Shown here: in pieces, positions 45,476 through 53,386 of the stretch | Position numbering within the stretch: position 1 is the stretch's first letter | How the letters are laid out: every line of letters begins with the position of its first letter | Assembly: GCA_016712265.1 (NCBI GenBank) | Contig: JADJRJ010000031.1 | Coordinates: 620,001-684,000, forward strand | DNA length: 64,000 bases | Direction of reading: 5' to 3' | Origin: Gemmatimonadota bacterium | GTDB lineage: Bacteria; Gemmatimonadota; Gemmatimonadetes; Gemmatimonadales; Gemmatimonadaceae | Made by a program: the position numbers and the translations under genes | Notes under the pieces: model-generated | Databases searched by the model: none | What the model was told of the DNA's origin: nothing | The model's input: only the letters and a program-made list of their open reading frames with translations

Positions 45476-46250
45476 GCTCACGTTTGGCTATTCGCCGTGC
45501 CCCAACGACACGTTCGCCTTTCACGCGTTGGCGCACGGACTGGTAGAAGCGCCCTTTCGCGTGCGGCCCGTGCTGCTCGACATCGAGGAACTCAACCGGC
45601 GGGCACACGACGCGGCGTTTGACCTGACCAAGCTGAGCGTCGGGGCCTTTGCCGCGGTCGGCGATCGGTACCGCCTGCTCCGCAGCGGCGCCGCGTTAGG
45701 GCACGGTGTGGGTCCGCTCGTGGTGGCGCGGGTGGCCTGCTCCCTCGAGGAGGCGGTTGCCGGGCGCCTGGCGATCCCGGGGAAGGAGACGACCGCGTAC
45801 CGGCTGTTGCGGCTCGCCGCTCCGCCGGTTGGAGAGGTGCGGGAGATGCGCTACGACCGAATCCTCGGTGCGGTGGCGCGTGGAGAGGTCGACGCCGGAC
45901 TCATCATCCACGAAAGCCGATTTACCTATGCGGACCACGGCCTGGTTCAGGTGGCGGATCTGGGCGCGTGGTGGGAGCGGGAGACGTCGCTGCCCGTTCC
46001 GCTCGCCGGAATCTGTGGGCGGGCGGACCTGCCAGAGGAGTTGCTCCTGTCGGTGGAAGAGGCCATCCGGGCCTCGGTCCAGTACGCCTTCGACCACCCG
46101 GCGGCCAGTCGGGAGTACGTACGGGCGCATGCTCAGGAGATGTCGGACGAGGTGTGCGACCAGCACATTCGCCTGTACGTCAATGCCCACAGCCTGGACC
46201 TTGGGGCCGACGGCCAGCGCGCCATCGCGCGACTGGTGGCCTCCGCGTAG
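45468..46250 (+). CDS. mqnD: 1,4-dihydroxy-6-naphthoate synthase
   Basis: A 260-aa periplasmic-binding-protein-fold enzyme from a GTG start. TFGYSPCPNDTFAFHALAHG at the N-terminus is the MqnD signature; LTKLSVGAFAAVGDRYRLL, RLAIPGKETTAYRLLRLA, GEVDAGLIIHESRFTY and LPVPLAGICGRADLP follow the family pattern. It converts cyclic dehypoxanthine futalosine to 1,4-dihydroxy-6-naphthoate in menaquinone synthesis. Overlap with mqnB indicates one operon. Menaquinone would serve the respiratory chain. Confidence 0.93.
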   Translation: MRELTFGYSPCPNDTFAFHALAHGLVEAPFRVRPVLLDIEELNRRAHDAAFDLTKLSVGAFAAVGDRYRLLRSGAALGHGVGPLVVARVACSLEEAVAGRLAIPGKETTAYRLLRLAAPPVGEVREMRYDRILGAVARGEVDAGLIIHESRFTYADHGLVQVADLGAWWERETSLPVPLAGICGRADLPEELLLSVEEAIRASVQYAFDHPAASREYVRAHAQEMSDEVCDQHIRLYVNAHSLDLGADGQRAIARLVASA

Positions 46251-46268
46251 GCGGTGGCGGCGGAGCGC

Positions 46269-47396
46269 CTAACGATCGCTCGCTCCAGCCGCGTCCCGCC
46301 AGTGGCGGTAGGCCGACTTCAGCAGGCGCTGGAAGTGGTAGACGCCCGACTCCATCTCGACGGAAAACCGTCCGCGATCATAGGCGCGTGAACGCAATCC
46401 TGCCTGCACGCGTTCACAGATCTCCCGATCCTCGCGCTGGACCATGTCACTGTAGTCGATGTCGCGCTGGATCTGGGCGGCGCGTCCCGGGGCGTCGGGG
46501 TCGGTGTAGTAGTACCAAAAGATGACACGACAGCGATCCGGCCCGTCGGGGAGGACCAGGTTCACCTGCACGCGATGCGGCAGGATATTGAACATGAGGT
46601 TGGGATAGACCCAGTAGTAGAACGCCTCCGCGCCGGCTTCACTCGTGTAGATGTTGTCGCCCACCAGGGGCGAGTGCTGCAGGGTGTGCCACGGCCCGAC
46701 TTCCGTGACGTACGACAGGTAGTCCAGCGCCTTGTTCAGCTCGGGATGGACGTGCGGGATGTGGTAGCCCTCGAGGTAGTTGTCGACGTAGACCTTCCAG
46801 TTCGCGGGCACGTCGTAGTCCACCCGATGCACCAGGCGATGCTGCTCCAGTGTGATGGGCGCGATGCGCTCGGCGATTCCCGCCATCACCGTCGACAGGG
46901 AAGGGACCCGCTCCGGCTCCAGGCACACGAACAGGAATCCCTGCCAGGTGTCCACGGCCACCGGGACCAGCCCATAGTCGCGCTTGTCGAACAGCTCGGT
47001 GCGGTCGAACTGGGGGACACCGCGGAGGGTGCCGTCAAGCAGGTAGGTCCACCCGTGGTACTTGCAGGTCAACGCCCTGACGCAGCCCGACGGTTCGAGG
47101 GCCAGCGGGCCGCCGCGGTGCCTGCACACGTTGTAGAACGCGCGGATCGTGCCCTCGCGATCGCGCAACACGATGACCGGGTTGTCGGCGACGGTCGCGA
47201 GGAAGTAGTCCCCGGGGTTGGCGAGCATGCTCGTGTGGCCGACGCCCTGCCAGCTTCGGGCGAAGACCGCGTCTCGGTCCACCGCGTGAAAATCGGGTGC
47301 GGTGTACCACTTGGAGGGGATGGTTTCCGAGCGCTCGACGGGAACGACCGCGAGGTCGGCATCGTCCAGCTCGGTCCGTGCGTGTTGAGCCGTCAT
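46269..47396 (-). CDS. Rieske-type aromatic/betaine oxygenase, alpha subunit
   Basis: A 375-aa Rieske non-heme iron oxygenase. [2Fe-2S] ligands CRHRGG (Cys91, His93) and CKYHGW (Cys111, His114). The mononuclear iron motif is DNYLEGYHIPHVHPEL, with His212 and His217. The protein is shorter than most dioxygenase alpha subunits and resembles choline/glycine-betaine monooxygenase-like (GbcA/CMO) members, WYTAPDFHAVDRDAVFARSW at the N-terminus included. It needs a reductase partner that is not visible here. Substrate not certain. Its stop codon TAG sits in a CGTTAGGC octamer. Confidence 0.9.
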   Translation of the reverse strand: MTAQHARTELDDADLAVVPVERSETIPSKWYTAPDFHAVDRDAVFARSWQGVGHTSMLANPGDYFLATVADNPVIVLRDREGTIRAFYNVCRHRGGPLALEPSGCVRALTCKYHGWTYLLDGTLRGVPQFDRTELFDKRDYGLVPVAVDTWQGFLFVCLEPERVPSLSTVMAGIAERIAPITLEQHRLVHRVDYDVPANWKVYVDNYLEGYHIPHVHPELNKALDYLSYVTEVGPWHTLQHSPLVGDNIYTSEAGAEAFYYWVYPNLMFNILPHRVQVNLVLPDGPDRCRVIFWYYYTDPDAPGRAAQIQRDIDYSDMVQREDREICERVQAGLRSRAYDRGRFSVEMESGVYHFQRLLKSAYRHWRDAAGASDR

Positions 47397-47441
47397 GCCC
47401 GAAGTCTACCGGCACGACGGGGACCGCGCGTGGGTCCAGGA

Positions 47442-48350
47442 TCACTCGGCGATGTATCGCCACGGATCGCCGGCGCTTGCCCGGCGCCAGATGGTGAAGA
47501 AGGGGATCCGCGCGGGTGGGCCACCCTGGGCTCGCGGTGGCGCGACGATGGTCCCAATGGAGATGCCGAGGTCACCGGACGTTGCCACGATGACGCGGTC
47601 GGACCCCCACCGGAGCGCGCTGCCCATCCCGGGCGTCTCGCCCTGGCCCACCTGAGCGGCGATGGCTTCGGCGCCTACCACAAACTCGGGGGATGCGCCT
47701 CCCCCCATGTTCACCGCGTCGGGCGTGCCGTATTGCCGGAACGCTTCCTGAAGCCCGACCTTCGCCGCGAGGTCGCTGAACGCGGATTCGGCGCCAGCAA
47801 GGTCCCGGGCCGCCGTGGCGGCGTTGGCCAGCGCCACGCCCCACCGTGGAGGAAGGGACGGGGCCATCAGGGATCGGGACGCCGTCCCGCCGGAAGCGGC
47901 ACTGCGCTTGTAGACCGCAACCCGCCACTGCCCTGCGCGCTTCACCCAATACGACATGTACTTGAGCGGGGTGGCGGCCGCACCAGGCTTGTGGTGCGTC
48001 ATGTAGCCGAACGTGAAGCCCTGCTGCCCATCGGCGGAAATGCCTCCCCGGATGGGTTCCCAGGTGAGCGACCCCCCCTGGTTGCTCGTGGCCGCGCGGA
48101 GTGCGCCCAACACGGCGTCGCGTCCATTCACGAAGCCCTGCGGCGCCTGCATCGAGACGTCCGGTGCGAACATCGCCCCGAGGGCCTCAGGAATCCCCAG
48201 CTGCGCAGCGTCGGCGGAGAAGCGGCGGTCGGTGGCGAGCAACTCCTCAACCGCATCGCGGGCGTCGCGAGGGGCCTGGCCGGCGGCTGGGCTCGCCAGC
48301 ATGACGAGGCCGGCGAAGAGGATCAGGTACTGGGACATGGAGTTCGGCAT
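47442..48350 (-). CDS. Exported protein with two SnoaL/NTF2-like (DUF4440) domains
   Basis: A 302-aa protein starting MPNSMSQYLILFAGLVMLAS with a Sec signal (cleavage near SPAAGQ, residue 25). Residues 30-155 form one NTF2-like cone (AVEELLATDRRFSADAAQLG, FVNGRDAVLGALRA, GYMTHHKP, YMSYWVKRAGQWRVAVYKR), residues 175-300 a second (AESAFSDLAAKVGLQEAFRQ, WGSDRVIVATSGDLGISIG, FFTIWRRASAGDPWRYIAE). DUF4440-type proteins often bind small hydrophobic ligands or are catalytic isomerase-like; function here unknown. Divergent from the dienelactone hydrolase gene. Confidence 0.85.
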   Translation of the reverse strand: MPNSMSQYLILFAGLVMLASPAAGQAPRDARDAVEELLATDRRFSADAAQLGIPEALGAMFAPDVSMQAPQGFVNGRDAVLGALRAATSNQGGSLTWEPIRGGISADGQQGFTFGYMTHHKPGAAATPLKYMSYWVKRAGQWRVAVYKRSAASGGTASRSLMAPSLPPRWGVALANAATAARDLAGAESAFSDLAAKVGLQEAFRQYGTPDAVNMGGGASPEFVVGAEAIAAQVGQGETPGMGSALRWGSDRVIVATSGDLGISIGTIVAPPRAQGGPPARIPFFTIWRRASAGDPWRYIAE

Positions 48351-48478
48351 GCTGGGAATCTGTCGCGCCTGAGTGCCGGTGACCGGCCCGGTGGGACGAG
48401 GTGCTCCGTCCGCGGTGTCGACTGGCACGCGGCGCCGCGCGACTCCAATTTCAGCGCCTCACTCACTGCCCCTGTGTC

Positions 48479-49300
48479 ATGCGTTCCTTGCTGATCGCCG
48501 TCGCCACCGCCTCCGTCGCTGCGACGGCATGTTCCCCAGGTCGCGGCGAACCCGCCGTGGACTCCCCAGCTGCTGCCGCCTCCATAGCTGAACAGGACGT
48601 GGTGTACTCCGCGGACGGGACCACCCTGAGGGGTTTCATGGCGGCCCCAGGGGACACGTCGCGCAAGCGACCGGGGGTGCTCGTGGTGCACGAGTGGTGG
48701 GGGCACAACGAACACGCCCGCGCCCAGGCACGGCGTCTGGCGGAGGCCGGATACGTTGGGCTCGCGCTGGACATGTATGGCGAAGGGAAGAACACAACGC
48801 ATCCCGACTCGGCCAACGCGTTCATGATGCAGGCAGTGAGTGACCAGGCGCGGATGGTCGGGCGATTTCGGGCGGCGCTGGCCGAGCTGCGCCGCGATCC
48901 CCGGGTGGACTCCACGCAGGTGGCGGCGATCGGCTACTGCTTTGGGGGGATGGTGGTGCTGAGTATGGCGCGTGCCGGTGAGCCGTTGGTTGCCGTCGGC
49001 TCATTCCATGGCGCAATTCCGCCAGAAGCCGCGGTCGATTCCGGGAGCGTGAAGGCCCGGATGTTGATCATGACTGGTGGCGCGGATCCGATGGTGCCGG
49101 CCACCCAGGTCGACGCCTTTGCGTCCGCCATGCGCAAGGCCGGCGCGCAGGTGGAGGTGGTGACATATCCTGCCGCCATGCACGCCTTTACCAACCCGCG
49201 GGCGGACAGCGCCGGAGTGCCCGGGTTGCACTACGACGCGGCGGTGGACACGCAGTCCTGGGATGCCCTGCGCAAGATGCTCACCGAGGTCTTTCGTTAG
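48479..49300 (+). CDS. Exported dienelactone-hydrolase-family protein
   Basis: A 273-aa alpha/beta hydrolase. Lipoprotein-like signal MRSLLIAVATASVAATAC (Cys18), then a short Ala/Ser linker. The DLH fold shows VVHEWWGHNEHAR, YVGLALDMYGEGK, the nucleophile elbow GYCFGG with Cys154, Asp203 (TGGADPMVP) and His235 (MHAFTNP), a complete Cys-Asp-His triad. DLH enzymes open enol-lactones; lipidated versions occur widely and their substrates are mostly unknown. The stop codon TAG is within a CGTTAGGC octamer. Divergent from the SnoaL-like gene, which may be functionally linked. Confidence 0.9.
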   Translation: MRSLLIAVATASVAATACSPGRGEPAVDSPAAAASIAEQDVVYSADGTTLRGFMAAPGDTSRKRPGVLVVHEWWGHNEHARAQARRLAEAGYVGLALDMYGEGKNTTHPDSANAFMMQAVSDQARMVGRFRAALAELRRDPRVDSTQVAAIGYCFGGMVVLSMARAGEPLVAVGSFHGAIPPEAAVDSGSVKARMLIMTGGADPMVPATQVDAFASAMRKAGAQVEVVTYPAAMHAFTNPRADSAGVPGLHYDAAVDTQSWDALRKMLTEVFR

Positions 49301-49452
49301 GCAGGCGGGAACCGGCCGGATCCCCAACCCTACACTGCAGGTCACGCAGGACGTACGGTTCGTCCCACCCGGCTGAACGGCGCACGACCCGACGGTGTCC
49401 CACCCGGCGTAACCAGGAACTCGGTTGCGACATTCTCCCGGAGGATACCGTC

Positions 49453-49959
49453 ATGCGTACCACCATGCTGCTCGCCGCCACGATCGTCGTTTGCCCGCTG
49501 TCCAGCCATGCGCAGGCGTATCGCGCGTCGCGCGCCGTCACCCCACCCCCGGTCATCCGTCTGGACCCGGTCCGTGTGGCCGACGCCCTCGCGCGCGCCG
49601 ATGTCGCGTGGCAGGCAGGGAAGGGAATGGAGGCCCGTCGCATCTATCAGGGGTTGATCGCGGAGCAACGCGACGCGCGGGCGTTTGCTGGCACGGCGAT
49701 GTGGCGACTGGCCCTGAACTACCTGTATGCCGACGAGAAGACGAAGGCCGCCGTCCAGCTCGATGAACTGGCGGACCACGCCGCTGCCTTCGGTGATCCC
49801 TCGATGCAGCTGCGGGCGTCGTTCGAGTCCGCGGTGCTCTGGCAGCAGCTCAAGCGCGGGGAACTGGTTCCGGCACGGATCGAACGGGTGCAGTCGCTCC
49901 TCCAGTCCCCGGCGATTCCAGAGGCAGACAAGGAGTTCGTGCGGGCACGCCTGAAGTAA
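49453..49959 (+). CDS. Exported TPR-like small protein
   Basis: A 168-aa protein with Sec signal (VVCPLSSHAQAY, cleavage near residue 21). The mature part is all helix in TPR-like hairpins: VADALARADVAWQAGKGMEA, ARAFAGTAMWRLALNYLYAD, QLDELADHAAAFGDPSMQLR, ASFESAVLWQQLKRGELVPA. No catalytic residues. Start well supported: GGAGG 9 nt upstream of the ATG. Likely a periplasmic protein-interaction module. It is followed by a hairpin with an 11-base poly-C run and then by the ankyrin gene. Confidence 0.75.
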   Translation: MRTTMLLAATIVVCPLSSHAQAYRASRAVTPPPVIRLDPVRVADALARADVAWQAGKGMEARRIYQGLIAEQRDARAFAGTAMWRLALNYLYADEKTKAAVQLDELADHAAAFGDPSMQLRASFESAVLWQQLKRGELVPARIERVQSLLQSPAIPEADKEFVRARLK

Positions 49960-49972
49960 CGATAGGCTTTGT

Positions 49973-49998
49973 GGGGGAGCGCTGGCTCCCCCCCCCCC
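49973..49998 (+). terminator. Hairpin with poly-C tract after the TPR-like gene
   Basis: GGGGGAGC (49973-49980) pairs perfectly with GCTCCCCC (49985-49992) around GCTG. The 3' arm continues as an unbroken run of 11 C residues (49988-49998) followed by TT. Because T residues are few, it is a poor intrinsic terminator; the C run ends 34 nt before the ankyrin gene's ATG. Confidence 0.5.
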
Positions 49999-50032
49999 TT
50001 GTCGTGTGGGGAGGGCGGCGGAACTTCCGGAC

Positions 50033-51187
50033 ATGGAATTCGTGCCCGTGGCATGGGATGCCCCGATTGACGCGTACCGACAGCAGGCAGAATCACTGCT
50101 GGCGGGGTTTCAGGCGGCGGTGCCCGAGGTGTTGGACGCCGTACACCGGACGCATCCGCGCTTTCTCGATGAGGTCGTGACGTGGAAACCGAGGGACCTC
50201 ACGCGAGAGGAGGTCGCGTCATCACCGTTCGACCTCGAGGACGCGCGCCTCGCGACAGCCCGCGCCTACAGCTTCCTGGATTGGCCCTCCCTGGTCGAGC
50301 ACGTGACGGCGGTCGCTGACCCGACGTCCTGCACGCATCGTTTCGAGGATGCGGTCCAGGCGGTCATCGGTGGCGAGCTCGAGCGCCTCACGGCCTTGCT
50401 CGATCGTGAGCCATCGCTGGTTCGTGCGCGTTCGTGCCGCCGCACCTGCCACGATCCGTCGGTGCACGAAGCGACACTGCTGCACTATGTGGCCGCCAAT
50501 GGCGTGGAAGGGGTGAACCAGCGAACGCCGCCTAACGCGCCTGCCATCGCCTCGTTGCTCCTGGAGCGTGGGGCAGACCCGAACGCGACCGCCGGCCTGT
50601 ACGGCGATCGCTGCGGGGTGATGGCGATGCTCGTCTCCAGTGCGCACCCCGCCGGGGCAGGGGTGCATGTCGCGCTCGTCGACACGCTGGTGGCGCACGG
50701 GGCCAGTGTCGAGCCCGTGGGTGGCAGGACCTGGGGATCCCCCTTGCGGACGGCGCTGGTCTTCGGCTATCGCGAGGTTGCTGAGGCACTGGTGCGTCAT
50801 GGTGCACAGGTGCAAGGCCTCGATGTCGCGGCCGCACTCGGCCAGACAGACGTGGTGCGCCGTGACCTCTCCGTGTCCACGCCCGACGAACGCCACCGCG
50901 CCCTGGCTTTCGCAGCCCAACTCGGACATGCCGAAGTCGTTGACCTGCTGCTGGAAGCTGGTGAGGATCCGAATCGGCTCAATCCTGACGGTATGCATGC
51001 CCATGCCACGCCGCTGCACCACGGGGCGTTGGCCGGTCACCGTGAGGTCGTGTCGGTGCTGATGCGTCACGGGGCCCGGCTCGACATCCGGGATACCCTG
51101 TGGCAGGGCACGCCGCTTGGCTGGGCCGAACACGCCGCGCAGGCAGACGTTGCGGAGCTCCTGAGGACCCACGGCGCGCGGACCTGA
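50033..51187 (+). CDS. Ankyrin-repeat protein
   Basis: A 384-aa cytoplasmic protein. Residues 1-110 are a helical head (FLDEVVTWKPRDLTREEVAS, ARAYSFLDWPSLVEHVTAVA). From about 115 onwards come ankyrin repeats: ERLTALLDREPSLVRARS, EATLLHYVAANGVEGVNQ, PAIASLLLERGADPNATAG, VALVDTLVAHGASVEPVGG, SPLRTALVFGYREVAEALVR, HAEVVDLLLEAGEDPNRLNP, TPLHHGALAGHREVVSVLMR, TPLGWAEHAAQADVAELLRT. Such proteins bind other proteins; no enzyme domain is visible. Start ATG 50033 preferred to the GTG at 50006 for codon quality. The poly-C run upstream may vary in length. Confidence 0.88.
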   Translation: MEFVPVAWDAPIDAYRQQAESLLAGFQAAVPEVLDAVHRTHPRFLDEVVTWKPRDLTREEVASSPFDLEDARLATARAYSFLDWPSLVEHVTAVADPTSCTHRFEDAVQAVIGGELERLTALLDREPSLVRARSCRRTCHDPSVHEATLLHYVAANGVEGVNQRTPPNAPAIASLLLERGADPNATAGLYGDRCGVMAMLVSSAHPAGAGVHVALVDTLVAHGASVEPVGGRTWGSPLRTALVFGYREVAEALVRHGAQVQGLDVAAALGQTDVVRRDLSVSTPDERHRALAFAAQLGHAEVVDLLLEAGEDPNRLNPDGMHAHATPLHHGALAGHREVVSVLMRHGARLDIRDTLWQGTPLGWAEHAAQADVAELLRTHGART

Positions 51188-51269
51188 GGGGGTGGCCCAG
51201 GGCGTCAGCGGTTGCGTCCCGCTGGATGCGGGCGCACCTTCGCGGTGCCCTCGACCGAGAGTGTCCGCC

Positions 51270-53339
51270 ATGGCGCGTCGCTTCACAAACCTCGTTGTTT
51301 CGCTCGTCGCCGCTTCGGCGGCGATGGCGCAGGGTCGCGCCCTGCGCATTGAGGATTATTATCGGCTGCAGACGGTTGGTTCCCCGGTGCTTTCTCCCGA
51401 TGCGCGGTGGGTGGCCTTTACGGTGGCGAGCCGCGTCGAGGCGACCAACGCGGAGCCGCGCGAGGTGTGGCTCGTGTCGAGCGAGGGCTCGCGCGCCGCA
51501 CAGCGGGTGTCGCCTGTGGGGGTCGATGCGGACGGAGTGCAGTGGACGGATGACGGCAAGCTTCGGTTCGGGGCTGACAATCGCGGTTGGACGGTGGACC
51601 CTGCCAACCCAGGCGCCGCCGTTGAGGGGGCGCGTCCGGCACCGCGTCGGGCGGGCGGGGGCGGTGAGCTGACGCTGCCTTCGCCCGCGGGAGGACTCAC
51701 CGCCATCCTGCGTGCGGTCGCTCCCGCCCGTCGTGAGCGCGTCTTTGCGTCGGACTTCGAACGGCGGCACGAAGAGCGCTTCAAGGGGGTCCAGTTTGAC
51801 TGGCTCGACTTTCAACGTGATGGCCAGCCGTTTCCGGTCCCGAACCGTACGGATCCGCTCGTCACTCCGCCGCAGGAGGTGTTTCTCGCCGGGCCGGACG
51901 GTGAACGCCAGCTGACACGCCTTGGCCTGCGCCCGGTTGGTTTGCAATGGAACCGTGCGGGGACCCACCTCGTGTTCACAGCAGATACCGCGTATCGCAA
52001 CGAGCGAAAGTATGGTGGCGCGGCGGTGTACGTGGTTGCGACGGACGGCACGGTGCGAACGTTGACCAATGATCCGTCGTTCGCGCACACCGGGGCGTCG
52101 TTCTCGCCGGATGGTCGGTGGGTGCTCTACACGAAGCAGCTTACGACGGATGCGGTGATCACGCGGCGCTTGAATCACGGCGGGGCGACTGACCTGGTGG
52201 TGCGTGCCACGGACGGAGGTCCGGAGCGGGTCCTGACGGCGGACTGGGACTACCTCCCGACGCAGCCCTCATGGAGTCCGGACGGGCGCTCCGTCTATTT
52301 CATGGGGGGCGTTGGCGGCAGCACGCACCTCTTTCGCGCGGGCGTGGAGTCGGGCACGGTGGAGCAGGTTACGATGGGCGAGCGTCGCATCAACGCAATC
52401 ACCTTCGATCGACGCTACACGACTATTGCCTACACGGTGGGGAAGATCGAGGCGCCCGCCGACGTGTACGTGGCGCGCATCGACGGCACCGGCGAGCGAC
52501 GGCTGACCGACCTCCATGCGGCGTTCACCACCGAGGTCGCCCTGAGCCGGGCGGAACGGCTGCAATTCAAGAGCAAGGACGGGACTCCCGTGGAGGGATG
52601 GCTCATGTACCCGCATGGGTATCGCCCGGGTGGCGTACGATACCCGCTGGTTGTGAGCAACCATGGCGGGCCGCACTCGGCCGACGGATACGCGTTCGAC
52701 TTCAAGAGCCAGTATTTCGCGGCCAACGGGTACTTCGTGCTCAAGGTCAACTTTCGCAGTTCCACGGGATACGGCGAGAACTTCCTCTGGGGTACGTGGG
52801 GTGCATGGGGGGATCGCGACGGGGAGGACGTGATGGCGGGCGTCGATCATGCCATTGCGGCGTATCCCATCGATCGATCGCGCGTGGCGACGATCGGGCA
52901 CTCGTATGGCGGCTTCATGACGAACTGGCTGATCACGCAGTACCCGGACCGGTTTGCCGCGGCGATTCCGGGGGCAGGGATCGTGAACTGGGTCAGCGAC
53001 TACGGCACGGCCGACATCGCACGAACCAAGGAGACCGAGTTCTTTGGTGCGCCGTGGGAAGAGATGGCGCGCGAGGTAATGATGCGGCAGTCGCCGCTGA
53101 CGTATGCCGGACGGGTGAAGGCCCCGACCCTCTTTGTCCACGGGGAGGTTGACCAACGGGTGCCGTACTCGGAGGCCGAGCAGATGTACGTGGCGCTCAA
53201 GAAGAACGGGGTGCCGGCCAAGATGATCCAGTACGCGGGAATGGCGCATGGCATCACCGGCTCGTGGAACCAGGTGCACCGGGCGATGAACGAGCTGAAG
53301 TGGCTGGACCAGTACCTCAAAGGCGGGGCGACGCAGTAG
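51270..53339 (+). CDS. Exported S9 prolyl-oligopeptidase-family peptidase
   Basis: A 689-aa serine peptidase with Sec signal (VSLVAASAAMAQG). Residues 25-420 form a beta-propeller (PVLSPDARWVAFTVASR, GASFSPDGRWVLYTKQLTTD, QPSWSPDGRSVYFMGG); residues 430-689 the alpha/beta hydrolase domain with GHSYGGFM (Ser545), GEVDQRVP (Asp628) and MAHGI (His660). Such DPP-IV/acylaminoacyl-peptidase relatives trim oligopeptides in the periplasm. Start ATG 51270 gives the signal; the frame is open for 78 nt upstream. A hairpin at 53366-53386 follows the stop. Confidence 0.93.
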   Translation: MARRFTNLVVSLVAASAAMAQGRALRIEDYYRLQTVGSPVLSPDARWVAFTVASRVEATNAEPREVWLVSSEGSRAAQRVSPVGVDADGVQWTDDGKLRFGADNRGWTVDPANPGAAVEGARPAPRRAGGGGELTLPSPAGGLTAILRAVAPARRERVFASDFERRHEERFKGVQFDWLDFQRDGQPFPVPNRTDPLVTPPQEVFLAGPDGERQLTRLGLRPVGLQWNRAGTHLVFTADTAYRNERKYGGAAVYVVATDGTVRTLTNDPSFAHTGASFSPDGRWVLYTKQLTTDAVITRRLNHGGATDLVVRATDGGPERVLTADWDYLPTQPSWSPDGRSVYFMGGVGGSTHLFRAGVESGTVEQVTMGERRINAITFDRRYTTIAYTVGKIEAPADVYVARIDGTGERRLTDLHAAFTTEVALSRAERLQFKSKDGTPVEGWLMYPHGYRPGGVRYPLVVSNHGGPHSADGYAFDFKSQYFAANGYFVLKVNFRSSTGYGENFLWGTWGAWGDRDGEDVMAGVDHAIAAYPIDRSRVATIGHSYGGFMTNWLITQYPDRFAAAIPGAGIVNWVSDYGTADIARTKETEFFGAPWEEMAREVMMRQSPLTYAGRVKAPTLFVHGEVDQRVPYSEAEQMYVALKKNGVPAKMIQYAGMAHGITGSWNQVHRAMNELKWLDQYLKGGATQ

Positions 53340-53365
53340 GTCCCCGGTCGCTGAAACCCGGCGTG

Positions 53366-53386
53366 GCCCCGACGGGTAGTCGGGGC
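53366..53386 (+). promoter_or_regulatory. Hairpin abutting the start codon of the repeat protein gene
   Basis: GCCCCGAC (53366-53373) pairs with GTCGGGGC (53379-53386) around GGGTA, and the next base is the A of ATG at 53387. There is no accessible Shine-Dalgarno: the only purine-rich segment lies inside the hairpin. It could be a terminator for the S9 peptidase gene or an inhibitory 5' structure. Confidence 0.5.
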
